Positions 7,842 through 15,528 of a stretch of 64,000 nucleotides of DNA are shown in pieces. Under the pieces are notes generated by a model. The model did not search any database and was not told where the DNA came from. It worked only from the letters and a program-made list of their open reading frames with translations. Positions within the stretch are counted from its first letter, which is position 1; every line of letters starts with the position of its first letter. The stretch comes from Plumapathes pennacea (taxonomy: Eukaryota > Cnidaria > Anthozoa > Antipatharia > Myriopathidae), in the NCBI GenBank assembly GCA_964036295.1, contig OZ038469.1:7146067-7210066 (forward strand). The letters are read 5' to 3'. A program made the translations under genes and the position numbers.

Positions 7842-10800
7842 TGGCTGTGTTACTTTTATCTGTAAACACTAATGGCTTGAGGGACATAAACAAACGTATG
7901 TCCTTCCTGCACTGGCTAAACCTTTGCAAGCCCGACATCATTTGCCTGCAGGAATTGCACATAAAGGACGAGGCGGAGGCCAGAATGTGGTTCTCGTCTT
8001 CTGGCTATTCCTTCGCTTCCTCTCCCGGGACACTTAAGTCCCGGGGCGTTGCAATTCTATTCCGTCCTTCCATGTCCATCACTAAGATCTTCAAAAACAA
8101 CTCCGGTCGCTTTGTTATGGCAGAATTCCATTCCCCGAAGGGTAACTTTAGAGTGGCAAACATTTATGCGCCCAATCGTAACCCTGATCGGAACTCTTTT
8201 CTTGATGAAATCTCTGGTCTGCTTGATCCGTCCTTCCCTACTTTCCTTTGTGGAGACTTCAACTGTGTCATGGACCCATCGTTAGATCGACGTGGGTCCA
8301 ACTCTTTGCCATCTTCCTATAGAGAAAGCTGTGTACAACTGAAACGTCTCTTTGACGATGCAGGTGTCTCAGACATCTGGAGACTCAAAAATCCATCTGG
8401 AAGAACCTTTACTTGGACAAGCCCTGATGGGTCTAAAGCGTCCCGCATTGACATGATCGGTTGTCCGGAAACCTGGACCCCCAATGTCACCTCCACCGAC
8501 ATTGTGGTGTGCCCATACTCGGACCATGATGCCGTCACGACTACTTTCTCAGTACCCGAAGCAATACCTCAGGGTTCAGGTTACTGGAAATTTAACATTT
8601 CCATCCTTGACGAGCCTGATTATAAGGACCTCGTATCCTCATTCTGGGACAGCTGGCAAAAGCTAAAAGCCTCGTACCCCACTCTTAATTCGTGGTGGGA
8701 TGTGGGAAAATTCAAACTCAAGAGTCTAACGATTCGTTATTGTACCAGGAGACTCCGGGCACAAAAATCAGCCCGTTTAGAACTTACTAGAGAAGCCGAC
8801 CTTCTCAAAGCGCAAGTTGACGCTGGGCACACATCAGCCCTCGACTCCTATAAGGACGCTACTGCGAAAATTGCTGCCCTAGACCTTGAGGAGGCAAGAG
8901 GAGCTCAAACTCGCTCTCGTGCCCGTTGGTGCGAGGAAGGCGAATCCTCTTCCTCTTATTTCTTCCGGCTTGAAAAGAAACGTCAGAAAGAGAGCCACAT
9001 CTCTGGTATCCACTTGCCAGACAAGTCGGTAGTCTCTGATCTGCCAGGACTCCTTCATGGCTGGTCGGCCTTTTACAAGTCACTTTTCTCTTCCATTGAT
9101 ACAGACCTTGTGGCACAAGAAGATCTACTTGCAAACGTTGAGTCTACACTCAACAAAGAAGACTCCGAACTATGTGAAGGGCCCCTTTCCTTGGAAGAAG
9201 CCCACTGTGCGCTTAGCGGTATGGCTCGCCGGAAAGCGCCAGGCCTTGATGGCTTTCCCATGGAATTTTATCTTTCTTTCTGGCATCTACTTGGTCCTGA
9301 CCTCGTCGATGTCTTGAACCGTGCACACTTCTCGGGCACGCTCTCCACGTCGCAAAGACGTGGCCTCATCACTCTCGTTTTTAAGAAGGGTGATCGCCTC
9401 AATATGGCGAACTGGCGCCCTATTACACTTCTAAATGTAGATTACAAGATCGCTGCCAGGTCCATCGCTGGCAGGCTCCTCAAAGTCATCGATCGTGTAG
9501 TCTCCCCCGACCAGACATGCGGTGTCCCCGGGCGCTACATTGGAGAGAATGTCCGTCTCCTCCAGGACGCGGTGGCGTATGCAAACGAGCAGGATCTCCC
9601 GCTCGCCATTCTCTCTCTTGATCAAGAGAAAGCTTTCGACAGAGTTGAGTGGTCCTTCCTGTATAACACCCTCAACAGGATGGGGTTTGGCCCCTCCTTT
9701 GTCAGTTGGATAAGGACCTTTTACACTGGCCCACAAAGTTCCGTTAATGTTAACGGCCACCTTTCCAACTTCTTCTCCCTTTCCAGGGGAGTACGCCAGG
9801 GGTGTCCCCTCTCCCCCTTGTTATATGTCCTCGTCGCGGAGGTCCTAGCCTGTAACATCCGGGCCTGCCCTTCCATCACGGGCCTGTCCATCCCTGGGGC
9901 CGCCGAACCATACCTGTTATCTCAGTACGCGGACGATACGTCACTGCTGCTGACCTCCGATAATGCGATTCGTGATGTCTTTAAAGTATACGATAAGTAT
10001 GAGCGTGCTTCAGGAGCGAAACTCAATCAGTCCAAGACCAAAGGTCTTTGGGCAGGCTCCTGGCGTGGTCGCCTTGACCCCCCTGTGGACCTCAACTGGT
10101 CCTCAGGCAAGCTGTACAACCTTGGGGTTTTCGTCGGTAACGACGACGTCGAACAGGACAATTGGCTCTCCCGCCTAGAGTCCTTCTCTAACGTCTTAAA
10201 CTCTTGGCGCCAAAGATCGTTATCTTTTCAGGGCAAAGCCCTAGTCTCTAATGCGCTGGCGCTCTCCGGCCTTTGGTATGTGGCCTCCCTACTTCCGATG
10301 CCGGAGAGCGTCCTCAATGATGTAAACAAAGCTCTCTTCTCCTTTTTCTGGAGTGGGAAGAAGGAGCTGGTCTCCCGCAATGTAGTCTGCCAGCCCCGCG
10401 AGTCGGGTGGATTCGGAGTTGTCGATGTTGGGGCCAAGGTCCGGGCTCTACATGCCCAGTGGATCAAGCGGTACCTGTCATCTCCCGCCAAGTGGGCTAG
10501 TTATTTAAACTGGTGTGTCTCTTCGACATTCCATGTACCCCTGCGCGACGTCCTGGACAAGCCTGATACTTTTTGCTTTGATTCTTTACGCCCATTTTAC
10601 AATTCTGTTCTCTCTTCCTGGAGACCCCTATCAGGCGGTTTCTCACTTGCATCCATACACACCATGACCACCAAACTTTCCTATACCTTCCTGGTCTCTA
10701 TGGCATCTAAGCCACCGCACTGTGTTGCAAAGTTTGTCCCTATTTTTGGTCCTCTGTATTGGCCACAGACGTGGCGGCAGGTCTCGATCTGCCCTCTTGA

Positions 10801-11323
10801 CCGCCACGTTGTCGACCTAAATTGGAAGATTGCCCATGGTGTCCTTTACACGGCTGATAGACTCGCTTCTTTCGGCTACTCCATTGATACCACCTGTTTC
10901 TGTGGTTATCCTTTGGAGTCGCTGACCCACCTGTTCTTCGAATGCCCTTTAGCCCAGAGTGTCATTGCCTGGGTCCAAACTCTGCTGTGTACTTGCTCGC
11001 CTGACGCTCCGTCGCTCACGGTTCGTCACCTCCTTTTCGGCTTTAACCCTGATGAAATCCGTTCTGTCCCCTCTGGTTTTTCTTACTTACTAAACGTCTG
11101 TAAATGGAGGATTTGGCTTGCCCGAAACGACTTCCGGTTCCGCAAAACACCACCTGGAGCCGTCGAGGTCATCTCGGAAGTCAAGTACCGTCTGAAGTTC
11201 ATCCTGCCACTCTTCTTTAAGCGTTTTGCTTCCGCTAGATGCAAACGCCTCTTTGCGTCCCAATGGGGTGCCTCTGGCATTATTGCCAAGGTCTCCGGCT
11301 CCGATCTCAGGATCGTCCTGTAA
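7841..11323 (+). CDS. Element A ORF2: endonuclease/reverse transcriptase
   Basis: 1160 aa. The ATG at 7841 is chosen over one 16 codons upstream because MAVLLLSVN is shared with B1 and B2. The APE-type endonuclease shows SVNTNGLRD (catalytic N), CLQELH (E), GDFNC and SDHD (S227-D228-H229). The reverse transcriptase shows VFKKGDR, NWRPITLLN, LDQEKAFDRVEW, GVRQGCPLSPLLYVL and YADD (Y696). A C-X-C-X7-H-X4-C motif lies near residue 1019. The endonuclease nicks U1 DNA and the enzyme copies element RNA from the nick (target-primed reverse transcription). The frame is intact. Confidence 0.95.
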   Translation: MAVLLLSVNTNGLRDINKRMSFLHWLNLCKPDIICLQELHIKDEAEARMWFSSSGYSFASSPGTLKSRGVAILFRPSMSITKIFKNNSGRFVMAEFHSPKGNFRVANIYAPNRNPDRNSFLDEISGLLDPSFPTFLCGDFNCVMDPSLDRRGSNSLPSSYRESCVQLKRLFDDAGVSDIWRLKNPSGRTFTWTSPDGSKASRIDMIGCPETWTPNVTSTDIVVCPYSDHDAVTTTFSVPEAIPQGSGYWKFNISILDEPDYKDLVSSFWDSWQKLKASYPTLNSWWDVGKFKLKSLTIRYCTRRLRAQKSARLELTREADLLKAQVDAGHTSALDSYKDATAKIAALDLEEARGAQTRSRARWCEEGESSSSYFFRLEKKRQKESHISGIHLPDKSVVSDLPGLLHGWSAFYKSLFSSIDTDLVAQEDLLANVESTLNKEDSELCEGPLSLEEAHCALSGMARRKAPGLDGFPMEFYLSFWHLLGPDLVDVLNRAHFSGTLSTSQRRGLITLVFKKGDRLNMANWRPITLLNVDYKIAARSIAGRLLKVIDRVVSPDQTCGVPGRYIGENVRLLQDAVAYANEQDLPLAILSLDQEKAFDRVEWSFLYNTLNRMGFGPSFVSWIRTFYTGPQSSVNVNGHLSNFFSLSRGVRQGCPLSPLLYVLVAEVLACNIRACPSITGLSIPGAAEPYLLSQYADDTSLLLTSDNAIRDVFKVYDKYERASGAKLNQSKTKGLWAGSWRGRLDPPVDLNWSSGKLYNLGVFVGNDDVEQDNWLSRLESFSNVLNSWRQRSLSFQGKALVSNALALSGLWYVASLLPMPESVLNDVNKALFSFFWSGKKELVSRNVVCQPRESGGFGVVDVGAKVRALHAQWIKRYLSSPAKWASYLNWCVSSTFHVPLRDVLDKPDTFCFDSLRPFYNSVLSSWRPLSGGFSLASIHTMTTKLSYTFLVSMASKPPHCVAKFVPIFGPLYWPQTWRQVSICPLDRHVVDLNWKIAHGVLYTADRLASFGYSIDTTCFCGYPLESLTHLFFECPLAQSVIAWVQTLLCTCSPDAPSLTVRHLLFGFNPDEIRSVPSGFSYLLNVCKWRIWLARNDFRFRKTPPGAVEVISEVKYRLKFILPLFFKRFASARCKRLFASQWGASGIIAKVSGSDLRIVL

Positions 11324-11643
11324 AACATAAATAGAACATAAAAATTTAATAATGTTTGAGTAGTGCATGTACCCATGCATTCGTTTGTCTGTATGTTCGT
11401 TCATGTCCCTTGATGTAGAATATAGGTGTGGCTGGGAGTCCCTCCTATATTCTGATACGTTTGTCATGTTTTGATCATTTGTCCTGTGTCTTGTTTGTCC
11501 TGTATGTAACCTCCTGGGTGTGGCCAGGTTCGATTCCTGGAGTTCACTTTTTCTGTAGCTGGTGCTACCCGTATGCCCTAGGCTTGCACGCTATGCTCCC
11601 ACATTGCACACCCCGTGGGACTTGCGCCTTAAAATATAAAAAA
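11324..11643 (+). other. Element A 3'UTR with three stem-loops
   Basis: A hairpin GAATATAGG/CCTATATTC spans 11418-11452 around GGGAGTCCC. A tRNA T-arm-like stem-loop CCAGG-TTCGATT-CCTGG lies at 11524-11540 and matches the Pol III box B consensus. GTAGC-TGGT-GCTAC lies at 11555-11568. The last two recur in B2 (62063-62079, 62094-62107) and the last in B1 (41786-41799). They are candidates for the RNA feature the reverse transcriptase recognises. Confidence 0.65.
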
Positions 11644-11730
11644 ACTTACCTGACGCGGGAGGTACTGTGATCATGGAGGCAGTCCTCTCAGGGTGAGGCC
11701 CTTTCATTGCACTTGGACTGGGTTGACCCC

Positions 11731-11762
<32 letters not shown>

Positions 11763-11804
11763 TATAATTTCTGGTAGTGGGGACCTGCGTTCGCGCTCGT
11801 CCCC
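11644..11804 (+). pseudogene. U1 snRNA: U1 3' segment after element A (lacks only the first 2 nt)
   Basis: Because the duplication starts at U1 nt 3, the part downstream of the element is an almost complete U1 sequence, ACTTACCTG... to ...TCGTCCCC, without the leading AT and without its promoter. The Sm-type site ATAATTTCTGG is present. It is probably silent unless the element's 3' end supplies a promoter. Confidence 0.9.
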
Positions 11805-12301
11805 TTCCAAAAGAAGTAAAGAAGAAATTAAGAAAAAGACGGTGACTAGCATGTCGTGTTTGATTTTGTCTTGCAGCAGAAACGTTGAAGAAGAAGAAAG
11901 GCAAGTGGGGACTAAAAACAAACCATATGTTCATTCACGTGCTCATGTTCACTGTCAATCGTCTGGTACGTGTGACAATTTTTATTTCTCCCATTCTGGC
12001 GCCTCTTGGTACTTTTTGAACGACTTGTTGGGCTCGAAGTTTAGGTGTTAATGGAACGTTTTATGTTCATTGTTGACAATCGAACGTGCAAATTCGTCAC
12101 AAGGACAAGCGCACATCCGTGCGTGCAAGCGCTTGTCACTTATAATTGCAGAAAAGATCTCGATCTGTGTGATTTTTTGTTCTTTTGTTGTTTAAAAAAC
12201 AACCCTACACATCTTTTTTCGTACACTGCAAAATTTGAACTCTTCAGGCCGCAAACTGACGGAGTACCGGGCGGTTTTGTGTGAGAAAAATGAAAAAGGA
12301 A
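11805..12301. other. U1-5S spacer, representative of the array
   Basis: About 500 bp, repeated in every unit. After U1 comes an A/G-rich stretch CCAAAAGAAGTAAAGAAG, a candidate U1 3' box. Then there is unassigned sequence with GTTCACTGTCAA and, about 110 bp on, an inverse-like TTGACA copy, the CG/TG microsatellite, a palindrome GTTGTTT-AAA-AAACAAC, and the 5S terminator. I looked for U4, U5, U6, spliced-leader and tRNA signatures and found none I can support. Short open frames repeated in each unit are not genes. Confidence 0.6.
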
Positions 12302-12323
12302 GCCTACGACACGGGGTATTCCC

Positions 12324-12358
<35 letters not shown>

Positions 12359-12419
12359 CCGGGCTTAACTTCGGTGATCGGACGAGAACCGGTGTTTTCC
12401 CGGTGGTATGGTCGTAGGC
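12302..12419 (-). rRNA. 5S rRNA: 5S rRNA, unit 2
   Basis: 118 bp, identical to unit 1 apart from one base in the middle (CCCGGTCGG for CCCAGTCGG). The internal promoter elements and the terminator are intact. Confidence 0.97.
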
Positions 12420-12605
12420 GAGAGTATTGGCGTCAAATTTAGCATGTTATGGCGACTCTCGATTAACGAGAGGAGGCCTGGGACTAAGTGTCTTGCCTCC
12501 ACATACATGGGGACTTGTGGTGGCCGTGAGGAACTGGGGGAAAACGAATACCACATGTAGGAAGATTTTGTGGCGGATGGCCACCCTAAGAAACTAGAAG
12601 TCGGT

Positions 12606-12797
12606 ATCGCTTCTCGGCCTTATGGCTAAGATCAAGTGTAGTATCTGTTCTTATCAGCTTAATATCTGATACGCTGCTCATTGAGTGGCTCAAATATTAA
12701 ACTGATTTTTGGAACTGGGCTGTGGAACAGAGGCTTGCCTCGTCCCAGCCACGGGTTGTCTCGGTATAGCACTACCTCCGAGTACGGCCCACTCCCC
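12606..12797 (+). ncRNA. U2 snRNA: U2 snRNA, unit 2
   Basis: A complete 192-bp copy with GTGTAGTATCTG and the Sm-type site GATTTTTGG. One difference from unit 1 is in the 3' half (GGAACAGAGG for GGAATAGAGG). No insertion. Confidence 0.96.
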
Positions 12798-12985
12798 TCC
12801 GGGGGAACCCAATAAAAGCAAAGAGAACATTGAGATAAAGGCCTGGGCCCCTAGTGCGTCGGTTCTGGCACACTTTAGCATGCAAGGCGGCATAGAATGG
12901 ACGCTTGAAAGGGTGGAAGGGTCGTCCCATAAGGAAGGAAGCGGATGTGCGGTCGGCTCAGTTGTTTTGTGGACAAAACAACTTC

Positions 12986-13074
12986 ATACTTACCTGACGC
13001 GGGAGGTACTGTGATCATGGAGGCAGTCCTCTCAGGGTGAGGCCCTTTCATTGCACTTGGACTGGGTTGACCCC

Positions 13075-13106
<32 letters not shown>

Positions 13107-13148
13107 TATAATTTCTGGTAGTGGGGACCTGCGTTCGCGCTCGTCCCC
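12986..13148 (+). ncRNA. U1 snRNA: U1 snRNA, unit 2 (complete)
   Basis: 163 bp starting ATACTTACCTG, which pairs with 5' splice sites. Loop sequences like the human gene are visible (TTGCACTTGGACTGGGTTGACCC region), then ATTACCCCAAATGTGGG, the Sm-type site ATAATTTCTGG and the 3' stem-loop CGTTCGCGCTCGTCCCC. It is uninterrupted and has the intact upstream inverted repeat (12960-12983), so it is a good candidate for a functional gene. Confidence 0.97.
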
Positions 13149-13666
13149 TTCCAAAAGAAGTAAAGAAGAAATTAAGAAAAAAAGACGGTGACTAGCATGT
13201 CGTGTTTGATTTTGTCTTGCAGCAGAAACGTTGAAGAAGAAGAAAGGCAAGTGGGGACTAAAAACAAACCATATGTTCATTCACGTGCTCATGTTCACTG
13301 TCAATCGTCTGGTACGTGTGACAATTTTTATTTCTCCCATTCTGGCGCCTCTTGGTACTTTTTGAACGACTTGTTGGGCTCGAAGTTTAGGTGTTAATGG
13401 AACGTTTTATGTTCATTGTTGACAGTGGAACGTGCAAATTCGTCACAAGGAGAAGTGCACGTCCGTGCGCGCGCGCGCGTGCGTGCGTGCAAGCGCTTGT
13501 CACTTATAATTGCAGAAAAGATCTCGATCTGTGTGATTTTTTGTTCTTTTGTTGTTTAAAAAAACAACCCTACACATCTTTTTTCGTACACTGCAAAATT
13601 TGAACTCTTCAGGCCGCAAACTGACGGAGTACCGGGCGGTTTTGTGTGAGAAAAATTAAAAAGGAA

Positions 13667-13688
13667 GCCTACGACACGGGGTATTCCC

Positions 13689-13723
<35 letters not shown>

Positions 13724-13786
13724 CCGGGCTTAACACTTCACTGATCGGACGAGAACCGGTGTTTTCCCAGTGGTATGGTCGTAGGC
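13667..13786 (-). pseudogene. 5S rRNA: 5S rRNA variant, unit 3 (probable pseudogene)
   Basis: 120 bp. In sense it reads ATCAGTGAAGTGTTAAGC where other copies have ATCACCGAAGTTAAGC: a two-base insertion inside box A plus two substitutions, and CACTGGG for CACCGGG near the 5' end. The downstream flank is GAAAAATTAAAAAGG instead of GAAAAATGAAAAAGG. Box A damage makes transcription doubtful. Confidence 0.8.
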
Positions 13787-13972
13787 GAGACTATTGGCGT
13801 CAAATTTAGCATGTTATGGCGACTCTCGATTAATGAGAGGAGGCCTGGGACTAAGTGTCTTGCCTCCACATACATGGGGACTTGTGGTGGCCGTGAGGAA
13901 CTGGGGGAAAACGAATACCACATGTAGGGAGATTTTGTGGCGGACGGCCACCCTAAGAAACTAGAAGTCGGT

Positions 13973-14164
13973 ATCGCTTCTCGGCCTTATGGCTAAGATC
14001 AAGTGTAGTATCTGTTCTTATCGGCTTAATATCTGATACGCTGCTCATTGAGTGGCTCAAATATTAAACTGATTTTTGGAACTGGGCTGTGGAATAGAGG
14101 CTTGCCTCGTCCCAGCCACGGGTTGTCTCGGTATAGCACTACCTCCGAGTACGGCCCACTCCCC
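13973..14164 (+). ncRNA. U2 snRNA: U2 snRNA, unit 3
   Basis: Complete 192-bp copy with one change next to the branch-point region (TTATCGGCTTAAT for TTATCAGCTTAAT). Confidence 0.94.
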
Positions 14165-14352
14165 TCCGGGGGAACCCAATAAAAGCAAAGAGAACATTAA
14201 GATAAAGGCCTGGGCCCCTAGTGCATCGGTTCTGGCACACTTTAGCATGCAAGGCGGCATAGAATGGACGCTTGAAAGGGTGGAAGGGTCGTCCCATAAG
14301 GGAGGAAGCGGATGTGCGGTCGGCTCAGTTGTTTTGTGGACAAAACAACTTC

Positions 14353-14441
14353 ATACTTACCTGACGCGGGAGGTACTGTGATCATGGAGGCAGTCCTCTC
14401 AGGGTGAGGCCCTTTCATTGCACTTGGACTGGGTTGACCCC

Positions 14442-14473
<32 letters not shown>

Positions 14474-14515
14474 TATAATTTCTGGTAGTGGGGACCTGCG
14501 TTCGCGCTCGTCCCC
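14353..14515 (+). ncRNA. U1 snRNA: U1 snRNA, unit 3 (complete)
   Basis: 163 bp, the same as the unit 2 copy over all key elements, with the upstream inverted repeat at 14327-14350. Uninterrupted. Confidence 0.97.
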
Positions 14516-15022
14516 TTCCAAAAGAAGTAAAGAAGAAATTAAGAAAAAAAGACGGTGACTAGCATGTCGTGTTTGATTTTGTCTTGCAGCAGAAACGTTG
14601 AAGAAGAAAGGCAAGTGGGGACTAAAAACAAACCATATGTTCATTCACGTGCTCATGTTCACTGTCAATCGTCTGGTACGTGTGACAATTTTTATTTCTC
14701 CCATTCTGGCGCCTCTTGGTACTTTTTGAACGACTTGTTGGGCTCGAAGTTTAGGTGTTAATGGAACGTTTTATGTTCATTGTTGACAGTGGAACGTGCA
14801 AATTCGTCACAAGGACAAGCGCACGTCCGTGCGCGCGCGCGCGTGCAAGCGCTTGTCACTTATAATTGCAGAAAAGATCTCGATCTGTGTGATTTTTTGT
14901 TCTTTTGTTGTTTAAAAAAACAACCCTACCCATCTTTTTTCGTACACTGCAAAATTTGAACTCTTCAGGCCGCAAACTGACGGAGTACCGGGCGGTTTTG
15001 TGTGAGAAAAATGAAAAAGGAA

Positions 15023-15140
15023 GCCTACGACACGGGGTATTCCCAGGCGGTCACCCATCCAAGTACTAACCCTGCCCGACCGGGCTTAACTTCGGTGATC
15101 GGACGAGAACCAGTGTTTTCCCGGTGGTATGGTCGTAGGC
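15023..15140 (-). rRNA. 5S rRNA: 5S rRNA, unit 4
   Basis: 118 bp with two single-base variants relative to the consensus (AACCCTGCC and AACCAGTG on the plus strand). Promoter boxes are intact. Confidence 0.93.
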
Positions 15141-15326
15141 GAGAGTATTGGCGTCAAATTTAGCATGTTATGGCGACTGTCGATTAACGAGAGGAGGCCT
15201 GGGACTAAGTGTCTTGCCTCCACATACATGGGGACTTGTGGTGGCCGCGAGGAACTGGGGGAAAACGAATACCACATGTAGAGAGATTTTGTGGCGGACG
15301 GCCACCCTAAGAAACTAGAAGTCGGT

Positions 15327-15359
15327 ATCGCTTCTCGGCCTTATGGCTAAGATCAAGTG
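15327..15359 (+). pseudogene. U2 snRNA: U2 5' fragment, interrupted by element C1
   Basis: The first 33 nt of U2, ending GATCAAGTG. The gene is cut within the branch-point recognition sequence and resumes at 20758 with ATCTGTTC; the bases TAGT are missing. Confidence 0.94.
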
Positions 15360-15384
15360 ACCAGGATTTTGGAGTCGTTTTTTC

Positions 15385-15426
15385 ACGTGAGTACTAAGTG
15401 GTTTTTCGCTTTCTCCTCCTCTTTAG
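15385..15426 (+). other. Intron-like stretch in the C1 5'UTR
   Basis: CAC-GTGAGTACTAAG, a pyrimidine tract and CTTTAG resemble a 5' splice site, a branch site and a 3' splice site, but only ~40 nt apart. C2 has lost the AG (CCTTTGATCC). This is probably coincidental. Confidence 0.2.
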
Positions 15427-15528
15427 ATCCTACGCTGGGTGGACTTATGTTCTGGTGAGACAACGATAGAGAACCCCCATACTCACTTAGTCGACCCAGT
15501 AACACTCACTATGATTACGGCCGACGAG

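Larger units (their letters stand above)
5848..11643 (+). mobile_element. Retrotransposon A, U1 site 1 (intact frames)
   Basis: This 5796-bp non-LTR element is flanked by the 17-bp duplication ACTTACCTGACGCGGGA. It has a 5'UTR with a pyrimidine tract, ORF1 (6149-7342), a linking frame through a hairpin array (7335-7841), ORF2 (7841-11323), and a 3'UTR ending in AAAATATAAAAAA. No frameshift or early stop is seen, so it is potentially active. An APE-type endonuclease plus a CCHC ORF1 and insertion in a multicopy RNA gene fit the Tx1 clade, in which Keno (U2) and Mutsu (5S) are known. It is homologous to, but clearly diverged from, B1 and B2 at the same site. Confidence 0.93.

Noticed and set aside
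12709..13014. ~100-codon frame repeated in every unit across U2 and its 3' spacer
   Set aside because: It overlaps U2 and U1, which fully explain its conservation. The repetition follows from the tandem array.
13149..13666. Possible extra small RNA (U4, U5, U6, spliced leader or tRNA) in the U1-5S spacer
   Set aside because: ACAATTTTTATTT looked like an Sm site and GGTACGTG like a donor, but no conserved snRNA or SL sequence or fold could be recognised.
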